A DNA stretch of 64,000 nucleotides. Origin: CAZAYY01 sp964489525. GTDB lineage: Bacteria > Chloroflexota > Anaerolineae > Anaerolineales > JABWBV01. Positions within the stretch are counted from its first letter, which is position 1. Each line of letters begins with the position of its first letter. The notes under the pieces were generated by a model that saw only the letters and a list, made by a program, of their open reading frames with translations, was not told where the DNA came from and did not search any database. Shown here piece by piece: positions 1 through 8,100 of this stretch. The position numbers and the translations under genes are program-made. The stretch lies in contig CAZAYY010000001.1 of the NCBI GenBank assembly GCA_964489525.1, forward strand, positions 186,001 through 250,000, written 5' to 3'.

Positions 1-1
1 C

Positions 2-1336
2 AGCACCCGGCTGCGCGCCACCGTCCCGGCCGGTGTGGCCCTGGGCCTCTACGACCTGAGCGTGACCAACGGCCCGGCCGGCGGCGGCCTATCCGCCAGC
101 CTGGCGGGCGCCTACCAGGCCCTGCCGGTGATTTTGAGCGACGACCTGCTGCTGACCGCCAGCGATTTACGCCTGGTGCCGCACAGCCTGGTGCAGGGCG
201 ATCCCGACCCGCAGCTGCAGCTGGCCGTCTACCGGGTCAACAGCCCGCCGGGCGCCCCAACCTGGACGGATGTCAAGGTCTGGTTCTATATCGCCAACAC
301 GCGCGCGACCAGCGGCCCCATCTTCTCGCAGGTCGTCACCCTGCCCGCCATCGCCCCCAACAGCGTCCTGACCGTGACCGTACCCTGGCCGGCCCCGCTG
401 GCCGGAGATTACACGCTGTATGCGGTGGTGGACCCGGACGATGATTTCGAAGAAGCCGACAGCCTGAACAACCTGGCCCAGCGCAGCGTGACCATCCTGC
501 CGCCCACCCCCGACACCACCCCGCCGGAAGTGACCGGCTTCACGATCAACGGGGGCATCGAGATGGCCACCAGCCGCCAGGTGCTGCTCGAAACCAACGC
601 CAGCGACCCGGCTCGTTCAACCGCAGTTGCCAGCGGCCTGGGCAGCTTACTCTTCCTGGAGTTCATCTTTGACCAGAACCTGGGCGACTGGCGCCTGGTG
701 CAGGAATCCGGCTGGCTGGTATACAGCCAGGCCAGCACGGCCTACCCCTGGCGGCTGAGCCCCGAAGCGGGCATCCACTACCTGCAGGTCTGGGCAGCCG
801 ACCTGGCCGGCAACGTCTCGGCAAGCCCGGGCGAAGCCTACATCAACCTCTTGAAGACGCTGCCGCAGCTGGTCGAGAGCCAGGTGGACCTGTACCGCTT
901 CACGCTGGAAGCCGGCCAGGGGGTGACCGTAACCCTGACCTCGCTGGGCGGGATCGCCGATCTGACCGTCTGGCCGCCCGACTGGACCCCCGGCACGCCC
1001 CCGGCTGCCCTGGATGAGAGCAACGCCTCGACCAAGGTGGTGACCTTTACCGCCCCGCAGGCCGGCCTGTTCCAGTTCGAGGTGGAAGCCTACACAACCA
1101 CCTACTACCAGTTCAAGATCGAATTCGAGCCTTCCCGCTCTGTATCGAGTACGCTCGATCCATCGAGTACGCTCGATCCGGCCCCCTCGTCCATCCTTGA
1201 ACCCACCCGCGGCCGGCTGCTGCCGCTGACCAACACCTCTTCCACCCCCATGGAAAACACCGGCCTGCCGCCGGCTCCCAGCCAACCCGTTGTGGTGGAA
1301 TACAAAATGTACCTGCCATTAATCCGTAGACCGTAG
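2..1336 (+). CDS. Secreted CARDB/PPC-domain surface protein, 3' part
   Basis: The reading frame is open from base 2, so the gene begins upstream of the window; the GTG at 35 is only an internal codon. The visible 445 codons hold a CARDB-like beta-sandwich (about residues 55-165 of the visible part), an Ig-like segment beginning with a DTTPPEV linker, and a segment resembling the bacterial pre-peptidase C-terminal (PPC) domain (LVESQVDLYRFTL onward). A low-complexity S/T/P linker follows, and the protein ends in YLPLIRRP. CARDB and PPC domains are usual in secreted or cell-surface proteins, which fits the absence of any cytoplasmic motif. The tail resembles that of two other secreted proteins here (ending at 10208 and 46976) and may be an export or anchoring signal. 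A strong terminator follows. Substrate and enzymatic activity cannot be stated because the N-terminal part is missing. Confidence 0.8.
   Translation, partial: STRLRATVPAGVALGLYDLSVTNGPAGGGLSASLAGAYQALPVILSDDLLLTASDLRLVPHSLVQGDPDPQLQLAVYRVNSPPGAPTWTDVKVWFYIANTRATSGPIFSQVVTLPAIAPNSVLTVTVPWPAPLAGDYTLYAVVDPDDDFEEADSLNNLAQRSVTILPPTPDTTPPEVTGFTINGGIEMATSRQVLLETNASDPARSTAVASGLGSLLFLEFIFDQNLGDWRLVQESGWLVYSQASTAYPWRLSPEAGIHYLQVWAADLAGNVSASPGEAYINLLKTLPQLVESQVDLYRFTLEAGQGVTVTLTSLGGIADLTVWPPDWTPGTPPAALDESNASTKVVTFTAPQAGLFQFEVEAYTTTYYQFKIEFEPSRSVSSTLDPSSTLDPAPSSILEPTRGRLLPLTNTSSTPMENTGLPPAPSQPVVVEYKMYLPLIRRP
1144..1179 (+). repeat. Two in-frame copies of an 18-bp palindromic unit
   Basis: The unit ATCGAGTACGCTCGATCC occurs twice in direct tandem, encoding SSTLDP twice. 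Each unit contains the inverted repeat ATCGAG/CTCGAT around a four-base centre, so it can fold as a small hairpin. It lies in the linker between the PPC-like domain and the C-terminal tail. Confidence 0.75.
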
Positions 1337-1357
1337 GCGGATTGATTTACAATAAAA

Positions 1358-1389
1358 CGAGACCGGAGCCCTCTCCGGTCTCGTTTTTT
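1358..1389 (+). terminator. Rho-independent terminator of the CARDB/PPC gene
   Basis: An 11-bp perfect stem (CGAGACCGGAG / CTCCGGTCTCG) closes a four-base CCCT loop and is followed by six T. It begins 21 bases after the stop codon. Confidence 0.9.
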
Positions 1390-1483
1390 GTTATACAAAA
1401 TATATTCCCCTAAGGAGACGTGTGCCTGTGCCCCCGCACACGCCTCCCGTATCGTGGCTGAAGCCGCCACCTGCACCCCCGTT

Positions 1484-1562
1484 TGCTATAATCAATATAT
1501 TCTACAGGCGTTAATTCAGCGTGATTTTTGATGAGAAAATATGTTCCCAAAAAGGATAAAAT
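1484..1562 (+). promoter_or_regulatory. Candidate promoters of the YgjP-type peptidase gene
   Basis: Two -10-like boxes precede the ATG at 1573. One is TATAAT at 1487-1492 with an upstream TGC (extended -10). The other is TAAAAT at 1557-1562, which would start transcription almost at the ATG and give a leaderless mRNA. No convincing -35 is seen for either. Confidence 0.4.
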
Positions 1563-1572
1563 AACCTGACCT

Positions 1573-2292
1573 ATGACCCAATCCCCCACAGATAAGTACA
1601 GCTATGAAATTGTTCGCAGCCGGCGGCGCACATTCAGCCTGCTGGTAGACCGGCATGGACGGCTTGTGGTGCGCACCCCCCTCAAAGCCAGCCTGGATGA
1701 AATACACCGCCTGGTCGAAAAACACGCCGGGTGGATCGCTAAAAAGCAAGCCCAGGCCCAGGCACGAGCGGCCAGCCTGCCCCCTCCCAAAACCTTCCAA
1801 CCCGGCGAACGCTTTCTATACCTCGGCCAGGAATACCCCCTGGTCATCGTCCCCAGGCAAAAAGAAGCCCTCTTGTTTGATGGGCGCCAGTTTCTGCTGC
1901 GCAGTAGCGGTGTACCCACCAACCAGACCCCAGAACAAATCCAGCCCAAGGCCAAACAGGCCTTCGAAACCTGGTACAAAGCCGCTGCCCGTCAGGTGTG
2001 CACCGAGCGAGCCAACTTTTACGCGGCCCAGTTTGGCCTTTCTTTTACGAGCCTGCGCATCTCCAGCGCAAAAACGCGCTGGGGCTCGTGCGGGCGTGGC
2101 AGCCTCAACTTCACCTGGCGGCTGGTGATGGCGCCTCTGCCCGTGCTTGATTCGGTCGTCATTCACGAACTGGCCCACCTGGTGCACCGCAACCACTCTC
2201 CCGCCTTTTGGGCACAGGTACACGCCTGGATGCCCGACTATCCCCAGCACCATGCCTGGTTGAAAAAAAACAGCGCCAGGCTGGTGCTATAA
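1573..2292 (+). CDS. YgjP-like (DUF45) zinc metallopeptidase
   Basis: The 239-residue protein carries HELAH at residues 198-202 and RNHSPAFW a few residues later (His208 a likely third zinc ligand). This arrangement is typical of the YgjP/SprT-like family (Pfam DUF45). The N-terminal half shows the usual beta-rich region of that family, and SSAKTRWGSCG is the conserved loop before the active-site helix. Length matches known members. The protein is expected to be cytoplasmic, with no signal peptide. Family members are predicted zinc peptidases, often annotated as M48-like, and the physiological substrate is unknown. The ATG at 1573 has no Shine-Dalgarno at the right distance but sits 10 bases after a TAAAAT box, so the message may be leaderless. 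The stop codon lies inside a TATAAT box serving the next gene. Confidence 0.88.
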   Translation: MTQSPTDKYSYEIVRSRRRTFSLLVDRHGRLVVRTPLKASLDEIHRLVEKHAGWIAKKQAQAQARAASLPPPKTFQPGERFLYLGQEYPLVIVPRQKEALLFDGRQFLLRSSGVPTNQTPEQIQPKAKQAFETWYKAAARQVCTERANFYAAQFGLSFTSLRISSAKTRWGSCGRGSLNFTWRLVMAPLPVLDSVVIHELAHLVHRNHSPAFWAQVHAWMPDYPQHHAWLKKNSARLVL

Positions 2293-2293
2293 T
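2288..2293 (+). promoter_or_regulatory. -10 box overlapping a stop codon
   Basis: TATAAT contains the TAA stop of the peptidase gene and lies 47 bases upstream of the next ATG (2341). No clear -35 is seen. Confidence 0.4.
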
Positions 2294-2340
2294 TCCATAA
2301 AACAGCCTGGATACCGCCCCGCAACCAAGGAGATCACCCG

Positions 2341-2946
2341 ATGGAAAACCCGGATTCCCTGTTTTTAATCATTATAGTTGTCCTCTTTTTTGGGTTTTTG
2401 GTTTTTGCACTTGTCATCAGCCAGGTGAACCAACGCGCCCAACTCAAAGCCTGGGGAGAACTGGCCAGCCAGACCGGGCTAGAACTGCACCCCGGCAGCG
2501 GCTGGTTCAGCAGGCCTTATGTTTCTGGCCGCTACCAGGGTCACCAGGTCAGGCTCGACACCTATGTGCGCCGCCACGGCAAAAACTCCACCACCTATAC
2601 CCGAATGGTGGTAGAAACTACCAACCCCCTGGGGGTGCGCCTGGGGCTGTACCGCGAATCGGTCTTCACTAAAATCGGGCGCGCCTTTGGGGTGCAGGAC
2701 ATCGAAGTCTACGACAGTGAACTGGACGCCTACCTGAGCATCAAAGGCGAACCCCAGGACCTGGTGCGCCGCCTGATGATGATGACCGATGTTCGCCAAC
2801 GCCTGCTCGCCGCCAAAGAGATTTATATTGAACTCGAAGGGAAAATCCTGCATACCCGCCGCACAGGCATAGATCGCGACCCGGTTCGCCTGAAACAAAC
2901 CCTCGATTTGCTCAGCGCCCTTGCTGAAGGAGTAGACAGGTTGTAG
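2341..2946 (+). CDS. Membrane-anchored protein of unknown function
   Basis: The 201-residue protein starts with one strongly hydrophobic helix (about residues 7-26, LFLIIIVVLFFGFLVFALVI) followed by a soluble domain. That domain contains SGRYQGHQVRLDTY, a DIEVYDSELDAYLSIKG segment and a closing helix. The pattern (GRY-GH-V, then an acidic D-ELDAYLSIKG strand, then a helix with LL) recurs in uncharacterised bacterial membrane proteins, but I do not recognise a named family. An AAGGAG Shine-Dalgarno lies ten bases before the ATG. It is 48 bases downstream of the peptidase gene and 22 bases upstream of the hydrolase gene, so the three may be co-transcribed. Function is unknown. Confidence 0.75.
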   Translation: MENPDSLFLIIIVVLFFGFLVFALVISQVNQRAQLKAWGELASQTGLELHPGSGWFSRPYVSGRYQGHQVRLDTYVRRHGKNSTTYTRMVVETTNPLGVRLGLYRESVFTKIGRAFGVQDIEVYDSELDAYLSIKGEPQDLVRRLMMMTDVRQRLLAAKEIYIELEGKILHTRRTGIDRDPVRLKQTLDLLSALAEGVDRL

Positions 2947-2968
2947 CAGGCAGCCCGATCACACCAGC

Positions 2969-3979
2969 ATGCTTTACCTCACCTGGCGCTACTTTCGTAA
3001 TCTTTTCTTTTTGGCCCTGGCCACAGCCAGCAGCCTGGTAGCACTCAGGTTTGCGGCCCTCAGCCCTATCAATTGGCTGTGGGGTATCCCAATTTTTTAC
3101 CTGGCATTCCTGGTCTTGAGCGCCTTTCGCTTTACTCACCCACCCCGGATGCGGGATTGGTCGCTCACAACGCCCTCCCTGGACGGCATCCCTTACGAAA
3201 AAGTACTCTTCAAATCGCGCGACGGACTGACCCTATTTGGCTGGTATCTGCCCGGCAAAAGCAGCGCTGCAGTCATCCTGGTTCACGGCCTGGGCGGCTC
3301 CGGGCGCATCATGGAGGTCTATGCCACCTTCCTGGCCCGGGCTGGCTACCATATCCTGCTGCTTGACCTGCGCGCCCACGGCAGCAGCGATGGCGACACC
3401 TCCACTTACGGCGTACTCGAAGCCCACGATATCGCCGGTGCGGCAGACTTTTTGCGCTCTCGCGGCAGCGTCGAAGCTGGCAAAATCGGAGTATTGGGCA
3501 TCTCCCTGGGGGCGCAATCTGCCCTGCGCGGCGCACTTCAAACCAGTTCCATCGGCGCCCTGGTACTGGAAGGCCTTGGCCCCGCTCACCTGCAAGACCG
3601 CATCCGGCCAGCAAACCCGGAGGAGCGCAGCAAAAAAACCTTCTACCTGCGCAACCGCCTGGTATATGCCCTTAAGTGGCTCGAACAGTGGATTTTCAAT
3701 TTCTTCTCCGGACATTCTCCCTCCCCTCTAAAAACAGAAATCGGCAAAATTGCGCCGCGCCCGGTGTTGTTAATCGCCTGCGGGCGCTATGAAATTGAAT
3801 TCAACCGGCTGTTTTGCGCCGCTGCCCAAGGCCCCTGCACCCTCTGGGAACTGCCCCAGGCGAAGCATGCCGCTGCCCTGCCCCACGCACCCCATGAATA
3901 CACCCAACGAGTGCTCGCCTTTTTTAACCAGGCCCTCAGCGAAACCAGCCCCTCCATTGACCCTACCCCAACCGGCTGA
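2969..3979 (+). CDS. Membrane-associated alpha/beta hydrolase
   Basis: This 336-residue protein opens with two hydrophobic segments (about residues 8-30 and 35-52), then an alpha/beta-hydrolase fold. VHGLGGSG forms the oxyanion loop and GISLG is the nucleophile elbow with Ser179. KHAAAL near residue 298 is the likely catalytic His. A strand ending in ACGRYEIEFN lies where the acidic residue is expected, so the acid may be Glu rather than Asp. The cap region is small. The layout fits membrane-tethered serine esterases/hydrolases of the YqkD/BAAT-like type, and the substrate is not predictable. The reading frame overlaps the 3' end of the convergent PfkB gene by 17 bases. No clear Shine-Dalgarno is visible, so translation may be coupled to the gene before it. 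Confidence 0.82.
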   Translation: MLYLTWRYFRNLFFLALATASSLVALRFAALSPINWLWGIPIFYLAFLVLSAFRFTHPPRMRDWSLTTPSLDGIPYEKVLFKSRDGLTLFGWYLPGKSSAAVILVHGLGGSGRIMEVYATFLARAGYHILLLDLRAHGSSDGDTSTYGVLEAHDIAGAADFLRSRGSVEAGKIGVLGISLGAQSALRGALQTSSIGALVLEGLGPAHLQDRIRPANPEERSKKTFYLRNRLVYALKWLEQWIFNFFSGHSPSPLKTEIGKIAPRPVLLIACGRYEIEFNRLFCAAAQGPCTLWELPQAKHAAALPHAPHEYTQRVLAFFNQALSETSPSIDPTPTG

Positions 3980-4865
3980 TCCACGCCTCCAACCCGGGTG
4001 CGTCTAAAAAGCCTTCAGCCCCCCCGTTGGCGCCCACTTTGTACGAAGCAAATACCACTGCCCGGCGTAGCGCATCCAGTGGGGCCAACCCACTCGCAAA
4101 CCCCGCACAAAACGCCGAAAACAGCGCATCGCCAGCCCCAATCGTGTTCACCACCGGGCGGGTATCCACTGCCGGCAAATGGGCTGCCTCATTTTTCGCC
4201 CCCTCAAACAGCAGTGCCCCCTGCGCACCCAAACCAATCACAATCACCCCACAGCCAAACCGGGCATACACCCGCCGCACCCAAGTTTCCGGCGCTTCTG
4301 GCAAATGTTCGTTGCTCATAAACAACACCTGGGCGGCTGCCATAAAATCCTGATTATACGAATCCTCCAGGCTGCCCAGGGCGTGGACATCCACCGCCAC
4401 CGGCACACCCGCTGACTGCGCCTGGGCGAGCATCGGCCGGGAGAAGTTGATATTGCACAGCACCGCCAGGTCATACCCACCCCGGTCCAACGGTGCGCTG
4501 CCGGGGTAGGCCGTTTCCTGGATATCTTTTAAGTCCGTGAAAATCATCCGGCCACCATCCGGCGCAAACGCAATCACCGATTGTGGGGTAACTGCCAGCC
4601 CCCGCACCACGCCCCCGCTGGGAATTCCATCCCGCGCAAGCTGGCGCAGCACCAGCTCCCCGGCCAAATCTTGCCCCACCAGCGAAAGAAAATCCACCTC
4701 CATACCCAGGGCAGTGAGCGCTTTGGCCACGTTATACCCCACCCCTGAAACGGTGGTGTTCACCCCAAAAAAAGGATAGCGCACCGGCTGGTAATGAATC
4801 GGAAACCCATCGGTACGCAGGGTCGTTTCAATGTTAATCAAACCCGAAACAAGTACTCGTGGCAT
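3963..4865 (-). CDS. PfkB-family carbohydrate kinase
   Basis: The 300-residue protein has the ribokinase/PfkB layout. GVGYNVAKALTALG near residues 41-54 is the N-terminal substrate-binding signature, in a GG-poor variant. NTIGAGDALFSAF at 240-252 is the C-terminal PfkB signature with the catalytic base Asp246. Family members phosphorylate sugars or nucleosides with ATP in the cytoplasm; the exact substrate cannot be read from the motifs. The start is supported by an AGAGGTG Shine-Dalgarno nine bases upstream and a TATAAT box just before it. The 3' end overlaps the convergent hydrolase gene by 17 bases, so the two transcripts overlap tail to tail. Nothing suggests truncation. Confidence 0.9.
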   Translation of the reverse strand: MPRVLVSGLINIETTLRTDGFPIHYQPVRYPFFGVNTTVSGVGYNVAKALTALGMEVDFLSLVGQDLAGELVLRQLARDGIPSGGVVRGLAVTPQSVIAFAPDGGRMIFTDLKDIQETAYPGSAPLDRGGYDLAVLCNINFSRPMLAQAQSAGVPVAVDVHALGSLEDSYNQDFMAAAQVLFMSNEHLPEAPETWVRRVYARFGCGVIVIGLGAQGALLFEGAKNEAAHLPAVDTRPVVNTIGAGDALFSAFCAGFASGLAPLDALRRAVVFASYKVGANGGAEGFLDAPGLEAWISRLG

Positions 4866-4883
4866 AAAGCACCTCTACCGAGT

Positions 4884-4912
4884 ATTATACAGGCAGTGCT
4901 CCTTTCTTTAAA
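4884..4912 (-). promoter_or_regulatory. Promoter of the PfkB kinase gene
   Basis: Read on the minus strand, TTTAAA (4907-4912), a 17-base spacer and TATAAT (4884-4889) precede the ATG at 4865. The expected start site leaves a leader of only about a dozen bases carrying the Shine-Dalgarno. Confidence 0.6.
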
Positions 4913-4977
4913 CCCGGGGGGTAGTTCACTTTACAGGCATTTTTAACTTTAGCACCCGAATTAGGCAAAATTTCTCA

Positions 4978-5005
4978 TTGTACAAACCAAAAAAACCTTT
5001 ATAAT
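4978..5005 (+). promoter_or_regulatory. Promoter of the S74-type surface protein gene
   Basis: TTGTAC (4978-4983), a 16-base spacer and a perfect TATAAT (5000-5005) predict a start near 5012 and a leader of about 175 bases. It diverges from the PfkB promoter; the two account for most of the 321-base gene-free stretch 4866-5186. Confidence 0.7.
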
Positions 5006-5058
5006 TGCATCGCTTACAGCACCTTCTCCGCAAACATCCAATGTAAATCGTTACTGCC

Positions 5059-5088
5059 GCAGGATCCGGTCAATTCGCCGGATCCTGC
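5059..5088 (+). promoter_or_regulatory. Stable hairpin in the 5' leader of the surface protein gene
   Basis: An 11-bp perfect stem (GCAGGATCCGG / CCGGATCCTGC) closes an eight-base loop, about 100 bases before the ATG. No run of T follows, so it is not a classical terminator. It may stabilise the mRNA or mark a regulatory site. Confidence 0.6.
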
Positions 5089-5186
5089 CGGTATATTTAT
5101 TGATTTGGAACAACAGCCGAAAGATTTAATCCAGCCTGAAGTCTTCCGGTCTAAAACTTTTAACAGGCACCCAACAGAGAGGAAAT

Positions 5187-8100
5187 ATGCACCACAAAAA
5201 AACGTTCGCCATCCTGTTCACCATCATTGCCCTAGTTATCAGCGCTGCTGCTGTCCGCCCAAACCAGGCGGCGCCCGGCCTGCAAACCGATCCGCAGGGG
5301 GTTGAGGCCGCCAATGCCCCCATTGGCACAGCCTTCCTCTACCAGGGCTCCCTGGCCGATGGCGGCTCCCCGGCCAACGGCAGCTACGACTTCACCTTCA
5401 AGCTGTTCGACGCTGCCAGCGGCGGAACCCAGGCGGGCAGCACCCTGAATCAAAATGGTGTAACCGTCACAAATGGCCTGTTCAACGTCTCGCTGGATTT
5501 TGGCGCCGTTTTCAACGGGACCGCCTATTTCCTCGAAGTAGCCGTGCGCCCGGCTGGCAGTGGAGCCTACACCACCCTCAGTCCCCGCCAGCCGCTCAGC
5601 CCCACCCCGTACGCAATCTATGCCAACCAGGCAGCCAGCGCTGCGACCGCGACCAGCGCCGCCAGTGCCCCCTGGAGCGGGTTAACTGGCATCCCAGCGG
5701 GTTTTGCTGACGGCGTGGACAATGACACCATTGTCACCTGGGCCACCCTCAGCGGCATTCCTGCAGGATTTGCCGATGGCATTGATAACGACACCGACAC
5801 CCTGGCTGCCCTCACCTGCGCCAATGGGCAATTAGCCCGTTGGAACGGCAGTGCCTGGGAGTGCAGTGCCGATGCAAACACCACCTACACTTCCGGAACG
5901 GGCTTAAACCTGTCCGGCACAACCTTCAGCCTGCTGGCTGCCTTCCAACTGCCCCAGGGCTGTGCCGATGACCAGGTTGCCGCCTGGAATGGCAGCGCCT
6001 GGATCTGCACCGACGATCTCGATACGGACACCGACACCCTGGCTGCCCTCACCTGCGCCAATGGGCAATTAGCCCGTTGGAACGGCAGTGCCTGGGAGTG
6101 CAGTGCCGATGCAAACACCACCTACACTTCCGGAACGGGCTTAAACCTGTCCGGCACAACCTTCAGCCTGCTGGCTGCCTTCCAACTGCCCCAGGGCTGT
6201 GCCGATGACCAGGTTGCCGCCTGGAATGGCAGCGCCTGGATCTGCACCGACGATCTCGATACGGACACCGACACCCTGGCCGCACTCTCTTGCGCCGACG
6301 GGCAATTAGCCCGTTGGAACGGCACGGCCTGGGCGTGCAGCGCCGATGAAAACACCACCTACACCTCCGGGACGGGCCTAAACCTGTCCGGTACAACCTT
6401 CAGCCTGCTGGCTGCCTTCCAGCTGCCCCAGGGCTGTGCCGATGACCAGGTTGCCTCCTGGAACGGCAGCGCCTGGGTGTGCGCCGATGACCTGGACACC
6501 AACACCGACACCCTTTCCGAACTCTCTTGCGCCGACGGCCAGGTCGCCAAGTGGAACGGCAGCGCCTGGGCCTGCGCCAACGACACCGACACGGATACAA
6601 ACACCACCTACACCGCCGGGGCCGGGCTCACCCTCACCGGTGGGGAATTCAGCGTAAACACCAGCCTCATCCAGGCCAGGGTCACGGGCTCGTGCCCGGC
6701 AGGCCAATCCATCCGCCAAATCAATGCCGATGGCACTGTGGAATGCGAAGTAGACGATGTGGGCGGCGGTGGAGGCGGCGGCACCATTACTGCCGTGAAC
6801 GCTGGAACCGGCCTGACCGGCGGCGGCAGCAGCGGCAGCGTGAGCCTTGCCATCGGCGCCACCTACCAACTCCCTCAAACCTGTTCCAATGGGCAGATTG
6901 CCGCCTGGAACGGCAGCGCCTGGGAGTGCGCCAACGACCAGGGCAGCGTGGGCAGCGCCTGGAGCACCAACGCCAACAGCGGCCTGAACCCCTCCACCGC
7001 CAGGCTGGGCACCACCGACGCCGTCACCCTCACCATTGTGGTGAGCGACAGCCTGGCGCTGCGCATCCAGCCCGGCCCGTGGGACAGCTACTACCAGCGC
7101 ACCTATCCCAGCTTCGTCAGCGGCTTCATCTCCAACACCATTGGCGCCAATGTCAGCGCCTCGGCCATCGTGGCAGGTGGCTACCAGACCTACCCGAACC
7201 AGATTTTCGCCGACCTTTCGATCATTGGCGCCGGGACGAGCAACACCATCAGCGGGGGCAGCAGCAGTGCCATCCTGGCCGGGGACAGCAACACCGTAAC
7301 CGGCGGGGGCTCTTTAATTGGGGCGGGCGGAAACAACACCGCGTCCGGGCTGTATAACGCCATCCTGGCCGGAAGCTACAATCAGGTCAGCAACCAATTC
7401 AACGCCATTGGCGCTGGTTTCAGCAACCGCATCAGCGGCGAACGCTCCTTTGTGGGCGCTGGCGACGACAACATCATCACGGGTGTAGGCGGGTTTATCG
7501 GCGCTGGCCTGGGCAATGTCATCACCTCCACGACCTTCCCCAGCTACTACAGCGGCATTGGCAGTGGCTACGCCAATTACATTGCTGCGGACCAGGCCTT
7601 CATCGGCGGTGGGCAGCAAAATGCCATTACCAATACCTTCGGCACAGTGGGCGGCGGGTACTTCAACATCGTCACCGGTGAATACGGTGCAATCGCCGGG
7701 GGTGCGGGCAACCTGGCCAGTGGCAGCGGCGCTTTCGTGGGCGGCGGGAATGCCAACATCGCCGCATACACCTACGCAACCATTGGCGGCGGTTCTGGCA
7801 ATTCAACGGCTGCCGAGTATGCCACCATCGGCGGCGGCGTTTCCAATATCGTCATCGGTCAGGCCGGAACGATTGCTGGCGGATGGTTCAACGAAATCAA
7901 CAATAGTGCGGCTAGTTTTATCGGGGGTGGCATCGGTAACCAGGTGATTTCGAGCACATTTGGCGTGATCGCCGGTGGCGGGAGCATGGATATCAGCGAG
8001 ATCAACCGGGTCACCGATAATTATGGTGCCATCCTGGGCGGCGCTGGCAACACGGCCGGCAACGATAACAGCAATGAAACCGATGCAGCTCACGCAGTCG

